This document shows, one piece after another, positions 21,590 through 34,300 of a DNA stretch of 64,000 bases (the stretch's first letter is position 1; each line of letters begins with the position of its first letter). The position numbers and the translations under genes are program-made. Under the pieces are notes generated by a model. It did no database searches and had not been told where the DNA came from. It was given only the letters and a program-made list of their open reading frames with translations. The stretch is taken from the NCBI GenBank assembly GCA_008508345.1, contig QNGE01001704.1:56750-120749 (forward strand), written 5' to 3'. Source of the DNA: Paragonimus westermani. Taxonomy: Eukaryota; Platyhelminthes; Trematoda; Plagiorchiida; Troglotrematidae.

Positions 21590-21880
21590 TTGGTCACGAG
21601 GTTATCAACTGGATTGAACGGAACGATTCCGCTTATTCTCCTTCCGAGATGATCGGTCAAGATTGTGGCTAAGCGTGACTGGTCGGTCAGGGTTAGTGTG
21701 AGGTCACCGGCTTTGTGGCTAAGACGCTAGTCTCACAAGGGTCGGAGTGCAAATTCCGGTTCGGAAGAGGAGATGCATTATTGACAAGCTCTAACAAGAA
21801 TGAAAATTGAGTCTAGTGTTTCCTTTCAAAGTGGAATAGTCGAAAAGTTTACCTAAATGGATGGTGTTCAGTTTGCAAAT
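21590..21880 (+). mobile_element. SINE family A, diverged copy
   Basis: Head region GTGAGGTCACCGGCTTTGTG, B-box position GGAGTGCAAATTCCGG, then GACAAGCTCTAACAAGAATG and TTGAGTCTAGTGTTTCCTTTC. Many substitutions show it is old. Confidence 0.6.
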
Positions 21881-23224
21881 ATTTTCCATCGGGAACTTCT
21901 GTCGATGAACATGTCTGCTAATTAACGTGCATGAGATGGACACTATGCGTAACAATAACCTGGGTAAACCAATACAATTAAGCTAGGCTACTAAAATAGG
22001 ACTCTTTGTTTGTGGGCACAATCGAACCAGTTGGGTTGAAGATATGATAAATGGAATGTAAAAATGTCTGGCCAAGCTACGTAACGAGTTCGCGTTGACC
22101 GATCTGTCTGGAACCTTCGGTTGTATTGCCCACTTGACCAATTTAAACTAGTCGTTCGGCGCTCGATGTCGTGAAGTCACTTGTTGAAACTGAACTGCAT
22201 CGCTCGGACCCATCGTTTCATTGAGTCAGGGGCACTTTCAACAACAGATGCCCGGCTGGGTCTGAGGGAACAGGAATGAATAATTCATCCCGTAGAAGTA
22301 TCTCGGAAAACACATTATGGAGTGCACGGTTTGACTTATCATACATCATAACCAGAACACCTTCATAAAAGCATCATACCACAATATTCTCCAGGTCCGC
22401 TTGTACTTCTCTGCTGGTTTCGTATAGAATGTGAACATACCATGACAGAAACACGTTACAAAAGCACATCATCAAAGTCATAGATCACGCAACAAAATTA
22501 TTGAAACGGACGACTAGTTCATCTAATTTGGTTACTATATACCTTGGAGCAAACCGGTTTCAGACGTTGGTATCCACAATCGTTAGTAATCACGATGTTT
22601 ACAAACTATTCGGCTACGACCTAATTCAAACGCCACAATATCCAAAATGACCTAGAAAAGACTACTGGGACGATGGCGTATGTCACGTGTCTAGTGGAAG
22701 TTAGTAAGTTGCAAACCGTTCAGTTCGTTGTAGAACTTCCATACCCTGTTTCGATGTGCTTTAAAGGACCATGGCACACGCAGTAAGATTGGCATTGCTC
22801 CGTACATCCTCAAAAACAGTTTGAGTCGGCAAGTATTGCAACGTGCTCTGTAAGTCAATACAACTCTGACATTCTCAACTAGATTGAGATTGTGACCAAA
22901 AACTGATCATGGAAAAGTAACCATGTTGTTGATTAATAGAAGACCCTTACTTTTCGGTTGTCCTGTTGAAACATGATAATTCTGTGGCTGTCCTGATGAA
23001 TGATAAAAAAACACGTCATAGTTTGATGACGAAAGTAGTCACATTTGATCTTCATTCAAGTCAACCGGTTCGCTCAGATCGGTTAGTGAAAACGCATCAT
23101 TTTGAAGCCATCTCGCTTAGCAAGACCGCTTCATCCATTCGATAGTCATGAGAACAGTAGTATTTGGCGTGTGGACGTCACAAGTTGGCTAATATGCTCA
23201 AGACAATAAAAACTAAGCATAGTC
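21881..23224. other. Unassigned non-coding stretch
   Basis: No long open frame, no repeat family recognised. Confidence 0.4.
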
Positions 23225-23490
23225 AGTCACACAAATTTGTTTCTTTTCAAGTTGATCATCACTCACACTTGAGTTTCGCTCTCATTAGAGGTCGTCAGTA
23301 GTGCATATCCTTACCACGGCCGGGATTTGAACTCCGGCCATTCCAATCATGAGGCAACCGTGTTAACCACTGCGCCATTCACCTCATATTAGGCACAACC
23401 GAATTATCAAATGTGAACGCTCAACCACTCTCGCTTGTGAGCAATGATCAGGTTGCCCGATCGTCTCGAGAGGCGACACAGTAACTGTCC
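23225..23490 (-). mobile_element. SINE family A, well-preserved copy
   Basis: The reverse complement shows the head GCGCAGTGGTTAACACGGTT, then CCGGAGTTCAAATCCCGGCC, AAGGATATGCACTACTGACG and the start of the body. It also carries the 5' linker (CGAGAGTGGTTGAGCGTTCA), as in the copies at 25.9-26.5 kb. Confidence 0.85.
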
Positions 23491-25899
23491 TGTTAACTTC
23501 GATTGACAAACGAGAGTCACAAAACTTGCAACATACGTAACCCGTAAGCGCCTTTTTGTCACGGCCTCTGTTGATTTTCGGAGTGGAACACATAGCGACG
23601 GAATGTTTTTCTAATGGTCTGATCTATAACGGTTTAGGAAGTAGGTTAGAAAAATCTCTGCTCGAAACCACACACCACTGAAATTAGCTGAAAAATTCGA
23701 GCATCACTATAAACTTTTCTGGTGGTGTACAGGCTGATTTCAATCAGACTTTTAGTAATCGGAAATCACACGTGAACATCAGAGAAAGGAATATTAGAGC
23801 GGATATAAACCTCATTCCTCGGGTTATTTATGAATTCTTTAGAATGATCGAATTTATACACTGTGCTTTGTGAACTGTCAGTCTCAATGACCACTAGCGA
23901 AGTGGTGAACAGCTGTTTTAAACTTGATTGGTCTCATCTGTATCATGCACATAAAAGAACCCAACCAACTACCCGTCAGTTTATCAAGACGAACTTGTAT
24001 TGCTAGTCCAGACATTGAAGCACTAGACAGCGATGTCACGATACCCGGGATTGCAGGAAGCTGTGTGTGTCACTTAACAACACACAGATCGAGGCCAATC
24101 AACCATCTCACAGGAAGTTAACCGGGCTAGATTACTTATTGCTGTTTTAAATACACATTTTTAAACCTGTACTATTTACGACCGGTTTCACTCGTATCGA
24201 AAACCAATAGACGAGATATCTTAAAATCTTCCGGTTAGTTACTCCTATGTCACAGCTTTCTCACCTGACCGTCTCATTCGTATTAACAGCAAACCATATA
24301 ACTGTTCGGAGTGTCAGCTTGTCTATGGAGAGGGGGATTCAAGCGTTTTAATTTTCCAATCCCACCTGCTGCCAAATGACAAACAAAGCAACCGTATCCG
24401 GTTAACCACAATTTACTTCATCTAAAAAAATGCCGCTCATAAAATTCACGATTGAATAGACGCTCTCCTCTGATCGTACAGTAAAGGTTGTTTGTTGATT
24501 TTTGTCTGTTCAGTTATCTATACCTGAAGAATTAAATTGGTCACCTGAGAATGAGCAACAATCCCACAACACATTGTGCTGACCTGTGGTTGATGTTATG
24601 TTGAGTTTCCATTGTGTAAGCTATATGTATGACTTACGATTACTGTGACCCATACGTGTTGGTTTTTGACAGCATTCCATATGTATGTCCCAGACCAATC
24701 TTTCAGAAAAAGCCATCCCCGGTGCCACCAATGTGTTGTTCGTTACAACCCGGGTGGTCGTAACTGTCATCACTAGGTTACGATGTGGTTCGATTTTATA
24801 CAATCAGTGTTGTGAGTAAATGACGTCAGTTTTACTCGACAAAACCGAGTTGGTGAAGGGCTATCAATTAGCCATAATGTGCGCCGAACTTCGCATGAAA
24901 ACTTCAACCCTTGCCTATATTCGTTTGAGAAATGACATTTTGCGCGTTACCAATGGAGCAATGAAGTGTGTTGACGTTTAGCTAGTAGCCACGAGCTTCC
25001 CACTGTTAATGTAACATTCAGAAAAAATATGTACGTTGACTTCATCAGCTGAACTTCCTGGACTTGTCATGAAAACCAGTTGAAAGCCTACATACTATAC
25101 GGTCCACAGGCTACTTGTTTTTATGAATGAAATTTGTGGTATAATTCTGCTTTTATGGGTTAGAATGAACTAGCTTCAGAAAATACACTTGGTCATAAAC
25201 TTTGAAACTGTTCGTTCGCTTGGTCGTTGGTTATCGAGACTGTATTCATGTTGTTGTTTCTCCGAGCACTATTCACACGTTAATCGTCATAGAGCGTTAA
25301 GATGATTGTAAATCTCATTTTTGATTTTTGACGATATAAACACAGGCGTAACCTACATTACTAAGTATTGTTACAGTGAAACGTGTCGGTAGGATCTCTG
25401 GAAATACGTATTGTATAAAGCCATATAAGATATTTATGTGCTAAATAACAGAGAAAACAGGAATGTAAAAGACTGGTGGATGGAGAATCCAGATAAACAA
25501 CCAGACACTAAATTGACAATGTGAGTGGAATCCAAAAAACGATTATGATTAATCCAGTAATTGTTTCCATAATCCACACATAGTGATATCACGAGCTGCT
25601 GAGAATAAACGGGTGCAATTAGTCCCACAAGACATGACAAAGCAATATGTAGCCAGGAGTTGTAATAAAGCCTGCTAACAGACTGATGAAAAAAACAGAT
25701 TACATCCGTCTGTTAGTTCAGATATTTGCATTTCTAAGTTGCATGATAATTACATACGAAGGGAGGTGAACCAGAATTTCGGATTTCTTGTGGCTACACT
25801 GCAACTAGGCCATGTCTATCGTTTTGGAGTGTTTTGAAAATCTTCTCCTCAGATCGTCAACTACCATATGGTGAACATTTAGCGATAAGCTGTAATCCA
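23491..25899. other. Unassigned non-coding stretch
   Basis: No supported exon or named repeat in about 2.4 kb. Confidence 0.4.
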
Positions 25900-26170
25900 C
25901 TCGGTACAGGGAGCACAGTGTTACTCAACCATTTAACGTGCCTAATGTGAGGTCAATGACGGCGCAGTGGTTAACACGGTTACCTCATGAATGGTATGGC
26001 CGGAGTTCAAATCCCGGCCGTGGCAAGGATATGCACTACTGACGAGCTCTAATGAGAGCGAAACTCGAGTCTAGTGCTTCTTTTCGAAAGAGACCGGCTG
26101 GCTGAAAAGTCTATCTGAATGCGAAGGCTGTGATCGAATGTGACTGATGGTCAACTTGAAAATAAACCAA
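25900..26170 (+). mobile_element. SINE family A, well-preserved copy
   Basis: Full head and body: GGCGCAGTGGTTAACACGGT, GGAGTTCAAATCCCGGCCGT, GAGCGAAACTCGAGTCTAGT, ending GATGGTCAACTTGAAAATAA. It is followed head to tail by the next copy. Confidence 0.85.
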
Positions 26171-26490
26171 ATCCCCGACTACTCATCAGTAATCTAAAAT
26201 ATCGCCTTGCAGGTTTGATGAGACCAGTGATCTCGACCTGTCTCGGAAGTCCTAATCGCGGGGTTATCGATTGGAGTTAACAGGCAGTAACTGTGTCTCC
26301 TCTTGAGACGATCGGGCAACCTGACCATTGCTCACAAGCCAGAGTGGTTGAGCGTTCACACTTGATAATTCGGTCGTGCCTAATGTGAGGTCAGTGGCGC
26401 AGTGGTTAACACGGTTGCCTCATGATTCATGCTTCTTTTCGAAAGACACCGGCTGGATGGAAAGTCTATCTGCATGTATGAAATTTGTCA
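26171..26490 (+). mobile_element. SINE family A, second tandem unit with internal deletion
   Basis: Starts with the linker (CCCGACTACTCATCAGTAAT, GGAGTTAACAGGCAGTAACT, ACGATCGGGCAACCTGACCA), reaches the head (GTGGCGCAGTGGTTAACACG) and then jumps from TGCCTCATGATTCATG to GCTTCTTTTCGAAAGACACC, so the B box and most of the body are deleted. Confidence 0.8.
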
Positions 26491-27034
26491 GTTTTCATCA
26501 ACAGAATGTGAATCGCATAACACTGACCCAGCTTGTGTACGAGGACCTTAAAATTTTTATCGGAAAATTTTTATTGGCAATTAATCCAGAACTTTATTTT
26601 CTTAGTCAGATTTGGATGAGTCATCTAAGTCGTTAGATCTGTTCAGCATGTCTAGCGACATTTTAGAAAGGGTATCCACGAAGTTGTGTTGACCAGCTTG
26701 TGCGTTTCTGCACGAATTTCATCACAGCCCCTATTACGCTTCTGCTAGTCAAACTGGAACAAATTAAATGCTAATCACAGACGACTGAATTTGGACGTTT
26801 AGATGTATTGATTTCAACAGGCTTTTTGGGAGAAGACAACACAATAATACCGTCAGTACTCGAACTGCAATCAGAAGACGAATACACACAAATGTGATGC
26901 CTGTGAATTTTACTTGCAGTACTTGAGTCCCGGACGCAATGAATGTTCTCCACAGAATTAACACATCGAACCGCATGCTTAACTACCATCCCATATAGAC
27001 CGTAAATATGGGTTACACGATTTTTAGTACACTG
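26491..27034. other. Unassigned non-coding stretch
   Basis: Overlapping minus-strand open frames at 26764-26989 have no recognisable content. Confidence 0.4.
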
Positions 27035-27150
27035 CGTATGATGCGAAACTTGAGTCTAGTGCTTCTTTTCGGAAGAGGTTGACTGGAAAATCTATCTGAA
27101 TGCGAAGGCTGCGATCAAATGTGAGTGATGGTCAACTTGAAAATATATTG
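27035..27150 (+). mobile_element. SINE family A, 3' half only
   Basis: GCGAAACTTGAGTCTAGTGC to GTGATGGTCAACTTGAAAAT; little diverged, 5' truncated. Confidence 0.8.
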
Positions 27151-30100
27151 CGTCGAAACCAGTTTGACTGAATTTGTCACAACAAATCAGACGCTGATTG
27201 TCCCGTGTATTTAATTACATCTAACACTGAAGACCGGCATGGACGATTAGGCGTAACTGTGCAGCCAATTTGTCGGAGTATATAAGCGCTGTGATTTGTC
27301 ATGATGTTGAACTGTTTACAGTGAAAACTGCGTTCGTGGCAACAATATCTTCGACCCCCATGCAAAAGTTAACACCTTGCTTACTCTTTATGGTCCCAGG
27401 ACATGTGATCCTGTTCGAAGTTTGGTCTGTCCCTGTTTATCTTCCTATGGATATTACTGGGTTAACTTTACACGTTGTTCCAAGTTACAAGTGGTAGACA
27501 CGTGTTCACTTACGAAACGTGAATTTCACTGCTGTATTTATTGAACTCACCAAATGTTCTGTTTGGCCTGGATCAGGATAATACGGTTGGCCGTTAACGT
27601 TTACGATGTCTGAATCCCAAGTTGCTTCCTCATGGGGATAGATTATAGGTTTTCCGTTTAGTCGACACATTTTTGACTTCAGAGAAATACGAACAACATG
27701 ATACCAGCATTATCTACATAGTTCCAAATATATCAGTAAGGCTATGTGAATTAGTGTTAGTTTTCGCCGAAACCATCTGACTGCGTTCAGCTAGAAGTCA
27801 ATTGATTATCTTATTGAGGATACAGGTTACCATGGATGTACAGAGAAGATCACTGGGCATAAGTGTGAACTAGATTTGTTACTAACTTAAGCTAAAACTG
27901 TTGATGCATATCCTGTAAGCTATCACAGAACTGCAGGCGTCTCTAGTGATTTTCGATGGTTATAATTACTTTTCGCACTTCTGATGATGTTTCAGCTCCC
28001 AACCTGAGTCGAATCTGAACATGGTCATCGTGATACTCAATACCAATGTTAGTAGATAGCCTTTAAGGCGATCACGCCAATCTGATTATATCAGTGGTCA
28101 GTCGAGTTAAGAACAGGTGACTAGTTCGAGTGCCTAAAATTAACCCCCCCTCCACTTTGTTGGACGTTTTTCAATAACATCTAACCTTCACCGGTCCATA
28201 GTATAAAAAGAGCGCTGTTGTACACCAGGCCTCGTCTTGAGGCATTGTTAGCCTCCTTCAATGATCTACGGTTTTCTATACTACAGTGTCCGAGTGACTC
28301 AGCTTTATATCAGAGGTACTCTGGGGTTTTAGAATAGATGTGACGGAAAATGATTGCGATTTATTGCACTGAGCTTGAACGAGGACAGACAACTATGAAT
28401 ATTTGGGTGATATAGTGTTCTGTAACACTGGGGTAGTTTTCTATCAATGTGACAAAATGATAAGGTTAGCCCTCTCAAAAATGCCCGGTTGTCTAGCGTA
28501 TCCATTCTAAGGTAACATCAACCGTTGATAACTTAATCAGACAATCTGAATCCGGTTCCAGTTGAACGAACAATGGGGAACAAGTACCCACTAAAATATA
28601 CTATCTGGAGTTAACTGCCCTTAAAGTTTAAGGCTGGCTGTGTACCACAAATATTGTACATCACCAGCATAAATGACAGGAAAAGATAACTAAATCAGAG
28701 GATCCTACGGTTAGTAAAAATCCCTAATTGAGGAGCACTTGCTGTTCGTACCAAATGGGACTGCAACATTTTGCAACATCAGAATTACAGTGAAGTCATG
28801 TTTCGTCATAAACGGGACACATTTACGTTACATTCAGACAGCGGGAGAGAGAGAAAAGACCCATTGGGCTTCGTCACGGTTTAGGAATATTGCTATGTTA
28901 ATGATTGTTTCAAGAGCCTGATGAATACTTTGACTCAGCAAGTTGATTACAACAGATAAAGTAATCACCATCATCTTGAGTAACTGAAAGGAAAAATACA
29001 AAGCACTTCTATGTGTTAACATGATTGGTAGGCACATGTTTTGCACGAGTCTTCCCAGCGGAACAAATATGTAAGCCAGAATGCGATTTTCCTAATTTAT
29101 CACACCTTACGCCATAAGGTTATCAACAAAAATACGCAGTTTTCAACAGTTCATGTTAACGACCGTCGCAGTTGAATGAACTCAAAAACCATCCACACAG
29201 TTTTAAAACAGCAAACTCAGCAACACATGTATTCTATCCGTTTCCTCCTGGCCACCTTTAACGATTAGGTCAGATTTCTTACTCACTCGGTTACGCTTTC
29301 GACAAGCACAAGTTTTTTATACAAAACGTTGAGCAAACAAACAATTAGCGAGTTAAACCAGTACTAGGGCAACCTTTCTAATCGGTGCATCTCAGATCTG
29401 ATGCTTCTGTAGATATTCTCTGGTGCATTGTTCTGTCATACTGAGGAGGAACTGACTTGACACTATACCATCAACTTAAACAGATAGAGAACATGTTTAA
29501 TTATGAAGAAAACTCTACTGTCAGTTTATCGAAGAGTAGTTGGCTGTTATTTTAGTTATGTTTACATCTAGGTTAATGGCAGATCTTTGAGGTTCGTAAT
29601 GACCACAAACGACAGATAGGTCTACCCGGGGGCGGGGGAGCAAACGGGACCGACATCTTAATGACGCTGATGAGAATGTGATGATGAGTCCTACATCTCA
29701 CATCTGTTATTCCCTTTGTACCTGGCAACTTAGCTAAACACCAACGAACTTAACAGAATATGTTACAGTTTCGGTATTCATTGTTGAGTCTACTCCCCCT
29801 ATTTGACAACTAAGTCTAACCTTGTTGCTAACCCGTAGGGCGATGAGTGAAGTTGAAAAACAACCAACTTTTTTCCCAGATGGAAACTATGTCTGAGTTG
29901 ACTTATCGCCTAACATAACTGAAATCACCGTTTGTTGCACACAAAGTCAGAATCTATTAAGTTTATTCGGCATCAGTTTTCTGCGGGAAGATCATACACT
30001 TTGTGTAAGAAAAAATCATCTGCACAGAGATGTGTGTCATAGGTCACACTTGACAAGGCAATATTCTCTTTACTGTTTGCAATGTCCAGCTTGTAAGTAA

Positions 30101-31615
30101 ACTAACAGATTCATTACACTTAAACAACATTGTCCCTGTTCGTACATGTTGCACCTTTACTGACGCACACTGACTGAGTAACCGCTTACCTAGAATGGGT
30201 TAAACAGTTTGATGTTGTTCTGATCATTTGGGTCAGTAGCGTTCACGTCATCCTAGATGAATAACGGTAATATGTCCGATCAATATTTCTCATCCAACAT
30301 TACATGTGAGCCTTTATTCGTTTGTCCCATACAACACAATCCCATCAAAATTAGTATGCTGACCAACAAACACCGGTTGACGATCAGCTGGGTTGCGGAA
30401 GGTAGACAAGTCGCGATGAGTGTTCGCCTTATGCAAACTGTTCGTGAGTCAGTCCACAGACGAATCACAATCCGATGAGTTAGAAGGAGCGAAATAGGGC
30501 TCTTTTTGACACACTCAACAATGTGACCTAAAACTATTCGAATAACCCCATGAGTACATTAGAAGCAAAACGTGTTTTGGCGAACAGTCTGTTTTCAGTT
30601 GTTATTCCTCATCGGACCAGTTACATAACGCGTTATATCATCGCCATTGTCAAGCGACCCACATCAAAGGCAATTAGTCCCGTAATTACGTCGCGCGGTT
30701 GAAAAATTAACTTCCGGAGATGTCAAGTTGGTAATGGGGGGAGGTCATGGTTTATTCTTCCACATGCAGGCTATGTTGATCGCACAACCACTTGCCTTTC
30801 TCAGAGGATATGTGAGCATCTCTCGCACATGGCTGACTAAGGGCCAGATGAAATACATTTCGAGTGTAATTCTGGTGCCATCTGTTCACTCAGGACATCA
30901 AGTCTCATCGTAAGTGGCTTTCCAGCCTATTTACCGCTTGCTCAGTCCTCAATCCAGAGTCTGGCCGCCGTGAAAGCGATCGGAATTTGGTTTTGCACTC
31001 AGTTGAAATTCGCTCAGGCCTTACGATTAACATGGTCCCCGGTTATCCAGCTGACACTTCCGGAAGTTAAAATGATTTCCTTAAAAAACATTTACTTCGA
31101 CTAGAAAAATGCTGATACGTTTGAAGTCGGGTGAACCTCGGATGAATGAACGTCCACGGGAGAGTTCGAACTGGGCGTCAAACGAAGTTCAGTAAGTTAC
31201 CAAAAAACCATAGAAATTTAGTCACCTTAGGCAAGTGATTACTCAGCCAGTGTGCGTGTGACTGAGGAGAATATTGTTTGTACAAAATGGTTTTGTCAAA
31301 TCCATGCGTGTAGGTAACTGTAAACCATTCTGTTTACCTATCCGTCTGAGGGTGTATACACCGCAGGTGACTGTCAAAGACCTGAGATCAGAGCAGTTAC
31401 TGTATTAATTAGCTAGACAATAATCGGTAGGTTTCGCTGTTTTTTTTCACACGAAGTGTCAGGTATAACCATCTATCGCAATGGACAGGTTTTTACTGCA
31501 GATGAACGAAATCGAGATACCTTGTCATAATGCATTACATGCCCTGTGGAATACCGGACAAAGAACCTGAAAACCAGGCAGCTATATTCATACTAGAGCT
31601 AATTCGTGTTTTTGA
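27151..31615. other. Long unassigned stretch
   Basis: No supported exon and no named repeat. Short open frames (27270-27497, 28739-28921, 30257-30478, 30728-30913) lack splice or domain evidence. A GC-rich CCCGGGGGCGGGGGAG tract lies near 29625. Confidence 0.4.
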
Positions 31616-31619
31616 TCCA

Positions 31620-32090
31620 CACACGGTTGGCGACAGCCGATTCGGATTAGCCTGTCACAGTGACCGAGGCCAAAGGACGCCTGCGCTTAGCCATCACTGC
31701 AATTGGCTTGCGCTGCACCAATTGCAGTTCCACCAACACACCACATATCCAGTGTAAACCCGAAGGAATAAGACCGGGAGGTGTGCCAGTGGGGCCTTTG
31801 TGTCCAGCCGGCCAATGCTGGTTAGCCACTTGATTGGCTACTAAGGAAAGGAAACCCCTATCTCTCGGAAACTAAGCAGAGAGAGGCTATAATGACGAGA
31901 TCAACACTGAGAACAAAGATTTGTGAAGTGTAATACAAGAAGCATTGCAGTATGGGAGTGCAGGTTAGTGCATCCCAAGGAAGATAGGGTTGAAAAAGAG
32001 AATTCTCATTGGACTATGAAAAGCCAGGCAGATCATTCATCATACAACACACCAACAAATCCGAAGAAAGGAATGTATAGAAGACCACAG
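31620..32090 (+). repeat. Interspersed repeat R1, copy 3
   Basis: Close to copies 1 and 2 from GGTTGGCG to AGAAGACCACAG. The Cys-rich frame keeps GLRCTNCSS, HIQCKPE and CPAGQCW, but the PGCVTLG of copy 2 reads PGGVPVG here, losing one Cys, and a TAG lies near the left border. It shares that difference with copy 1. Confidence 0.75.
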
Positions 32091-33349
32091 ATGCTCAAGT
32101 TTGTGACGTTTTGATCCGCAGCTACTGTCGGTGGACGTAAGTCTACCTTCTAGACGGAATCAGTTGTTCGCGTTAACAAAATTGGTGCGAATCTTCAGCG
32201 TTGTAAGATGGCTGACACATTTGTTATGCTGATTACAGGCATCCATATCTGGAAAACTGGAAGTAGCTTAAACAGTTGGAAGGGCAAAAATTAACTTGCG
32301 TTTTCAGAAGAGCTACAGAATATGCCATCACTTAGAGCACATCTGTCCACTTTCAATCAAGCGGTTGTGAGCAGGAGCGAAAAGGAATTCCAACCCAAGT
32401 AGAACTGCGCATCTGAGTTACCAAAAAATCTGATGGGATCCGCATTGTATAGGTTTCAAAAGATCAGCAGATTATGGATGAGCAATACCACGACGATACT
32501 GATTAACACTTAGATGTGGAAGGGCAATGTCTCAGTTGCGTTTTGACACCAATCGTTCGTTATTGCAAGGCATGGCCCAGGACGACTATAAGCCTATGTG
32601 AACCGTACGACTTGGTAACAGGTATTCATTTCCTAACAGATTATGACTCAAGCCGACTGATGCACAGTACGGCTGACTTGGTGTTGAGGTCCCGTTTGGG
32701 TATTTATCAATCTGCTCGACTAAGTTGCTAACTATTAAAATGGACCAGTCATAGTTTTGTCTGAAACAGAGGTTATGAACAAAGGTGTGTGGGTTGCACA
32801 GTATTCTGACAGTGAGCTCGCACACACTGAACGTTACTCACGTTTGGTCGTATCTTTGGTATTCATGTAGACTTTTTCGAAAGAGCAATTGATTCACGTG
32901 TAAAACCCGAAATTCGCTCTTGGTACGTGTTCTCTTTCCTATTTGGAACTCGACTCCTGTACTTGTGAGGCATGGGTGTTAACCATTTCACCAAGTACGC
33001 AATTAAAATAGGCGAGCAGCTGTGTGTGGTAGTGTTCAACCACAACAAAAATCGGATAAGGAAATCGTTGATGACACTTACGAAGTGAAATGGCGTAACC
33101 AAATACGGCTTGATCACGATGGTTTTGAGTAGCCGGATTATCTAACTGGTCGAGTGTAACCAAACGACTTGCTAGAAAATAACGACAGGACATCGGACAA
33201 TTGACGTGTATCCATCTACACTTTCGATTAGGCAATTTGGACAACAAACCTAGCCTAACTTAAGTGGTACTGTGGTTGGTTTCGAACCAGCTACATTGGT
33301 AGAAACTCATTGTGTTCACTGGTTTGTAATGGTTAATATGAATTGCATT
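32091..33349. other. Unassigned non-coding stretch
   Basis: Minus-strand open frames at 32863-33247 overlap in two phases with no recognisable domain. Confidence 0.4.
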
Positions 33350-33455
33350 TCATTCATAAGTGATCACAACGCTCACATTCTGACAAACTTTTCAGTTAGC
33401 TGCGTATGTAAAGAAGCACTAGACTCGAGTTTTGCTCTCGATGCGGCTCGACAGT
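33350..33455 (-). mobile_element. SINE family A, body and tail fragment
   Basis: The reverse complement contains GAGCAAAACTCGAGTCTAGT, GCTTCTTTACATACGCAGC and the TTGTGATCACTTATG tail. Confidence 0.6.
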
Positions 33456-33476
33456 AGTCAACATTTTTGCACAAGT

Positions 33477-33707
33477 ATGATGTCCACTAAAGCCGGGAAG
33501 TTTTTCACTATGGGATTACCGGTAAGAAATAGACGAGTTGTTCATTACAAACTGAATATTATTCAGACCTCATTACAGATTTCCACTCAAGTTTCGTTTG
33601 TACAAAAGAGGCTAGGTGGAATGTATGCGGAAACTCGAAAGTTGTTACCATATGTGCGTGGTGTTCATAACACAACAACTCACGCGTCGGCTAGTAAACA
33701 TTGTTAA
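33477..33707 (+). CDS. Small ORF of unknown function
   Basis: Starts with ATGATG at 33477 and runs 76 codons to TAA. It reads MMSTKAGKFFTMGLP, then a segment that could be a 57-base intron (donor GTAAGAAAT after 33521, acceptor CTCATTACAG before 33579; the removed length keeps frame), then VSFVQKRLGGMYAETRKLLP and a His/Thr/Ala-rich end. Both the spliced and unspliced forms are open. There is no signal peptide or membrane segment that I can see, and no family was recognised. It directly follows a SINE fragment. Confidence 0.25.
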   Translation: MMSTKAGKFFTMGLPVRNRRVVHYKLNIIQTSLQISTQVSFVQKRLGGMYAETRKLLPYVRGVHNTTTHASASKHC

Positions 33708-33769
33708 CGAGATTAATTAAATTTATGAAGTACTAGTTGTGGAAGCACCGATTGTTTATAAGTTATTGT

Positions 33770-34045
33770 GTTTCCTCTCCAGGTGATCAGATAAAATGAC
33801 GGTTACTCACGAGCGGATGTCACATGTGACAACTGTTATGCGCCTACCGTGGGATTAATGATCCAGTGGCCACCCCGGTTTTGGCGTAACCGTGTGAAGC
33901 GGAGTTCTAACGTAGGCCGTGACAAAGATACGCACCAGTGACAAGCTCAAACAGAAAGGAAACTTCAATCACACCTTTCTTTTCAAAACAGGTCGTTCGA
34001 AAGGTATATCTGAATGCGAAAGGTGTGGCCAAGTGTTCAATTACA
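33770..34045 (+). mobile_element. SINE family A, diverged copy
   Basis: Linker TGTTTCCTCTCCAGGTGATC, degraded head (ATGATCCAGTGGCCACCCCG), CCGTGACAAAGATACGCACC and a body with the family spacing. Confidence 0.6.
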
Positions 34046-34159
34046 ATCGGATTATCTATAGGTAGCTTCAGTACACGTTCTATAAATACCTAACAGGATC
34101 ATTCAGGAATGCTGAAAGAAAGACGAAAAGTTATAACCCACTCTCTACTACACATATGG

Positions 34160-34300
34160 GTTACAAATTTGGCCGGTGGACAAAACCTTGACACAGTACA
34201 ACGATACTTCAGTTTGATGTTTCCTTTCAGAGAGGAAAGTTTATGTAAATGCGAATGTTGCGACTAAACATGAGTGTTGTTCAGGTGGTAGCAACCTAGT
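34160..34300 (+). mobile_element. SINE family A, body and tail fragment
   Basis: CTTCAGTTTGATGTTTCCTT, GAAAGTTTATGTAAATGCGA and GTGTTGTTCAGGTGGTA recall the body and tail. Old copy. Confidence 0.45.
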
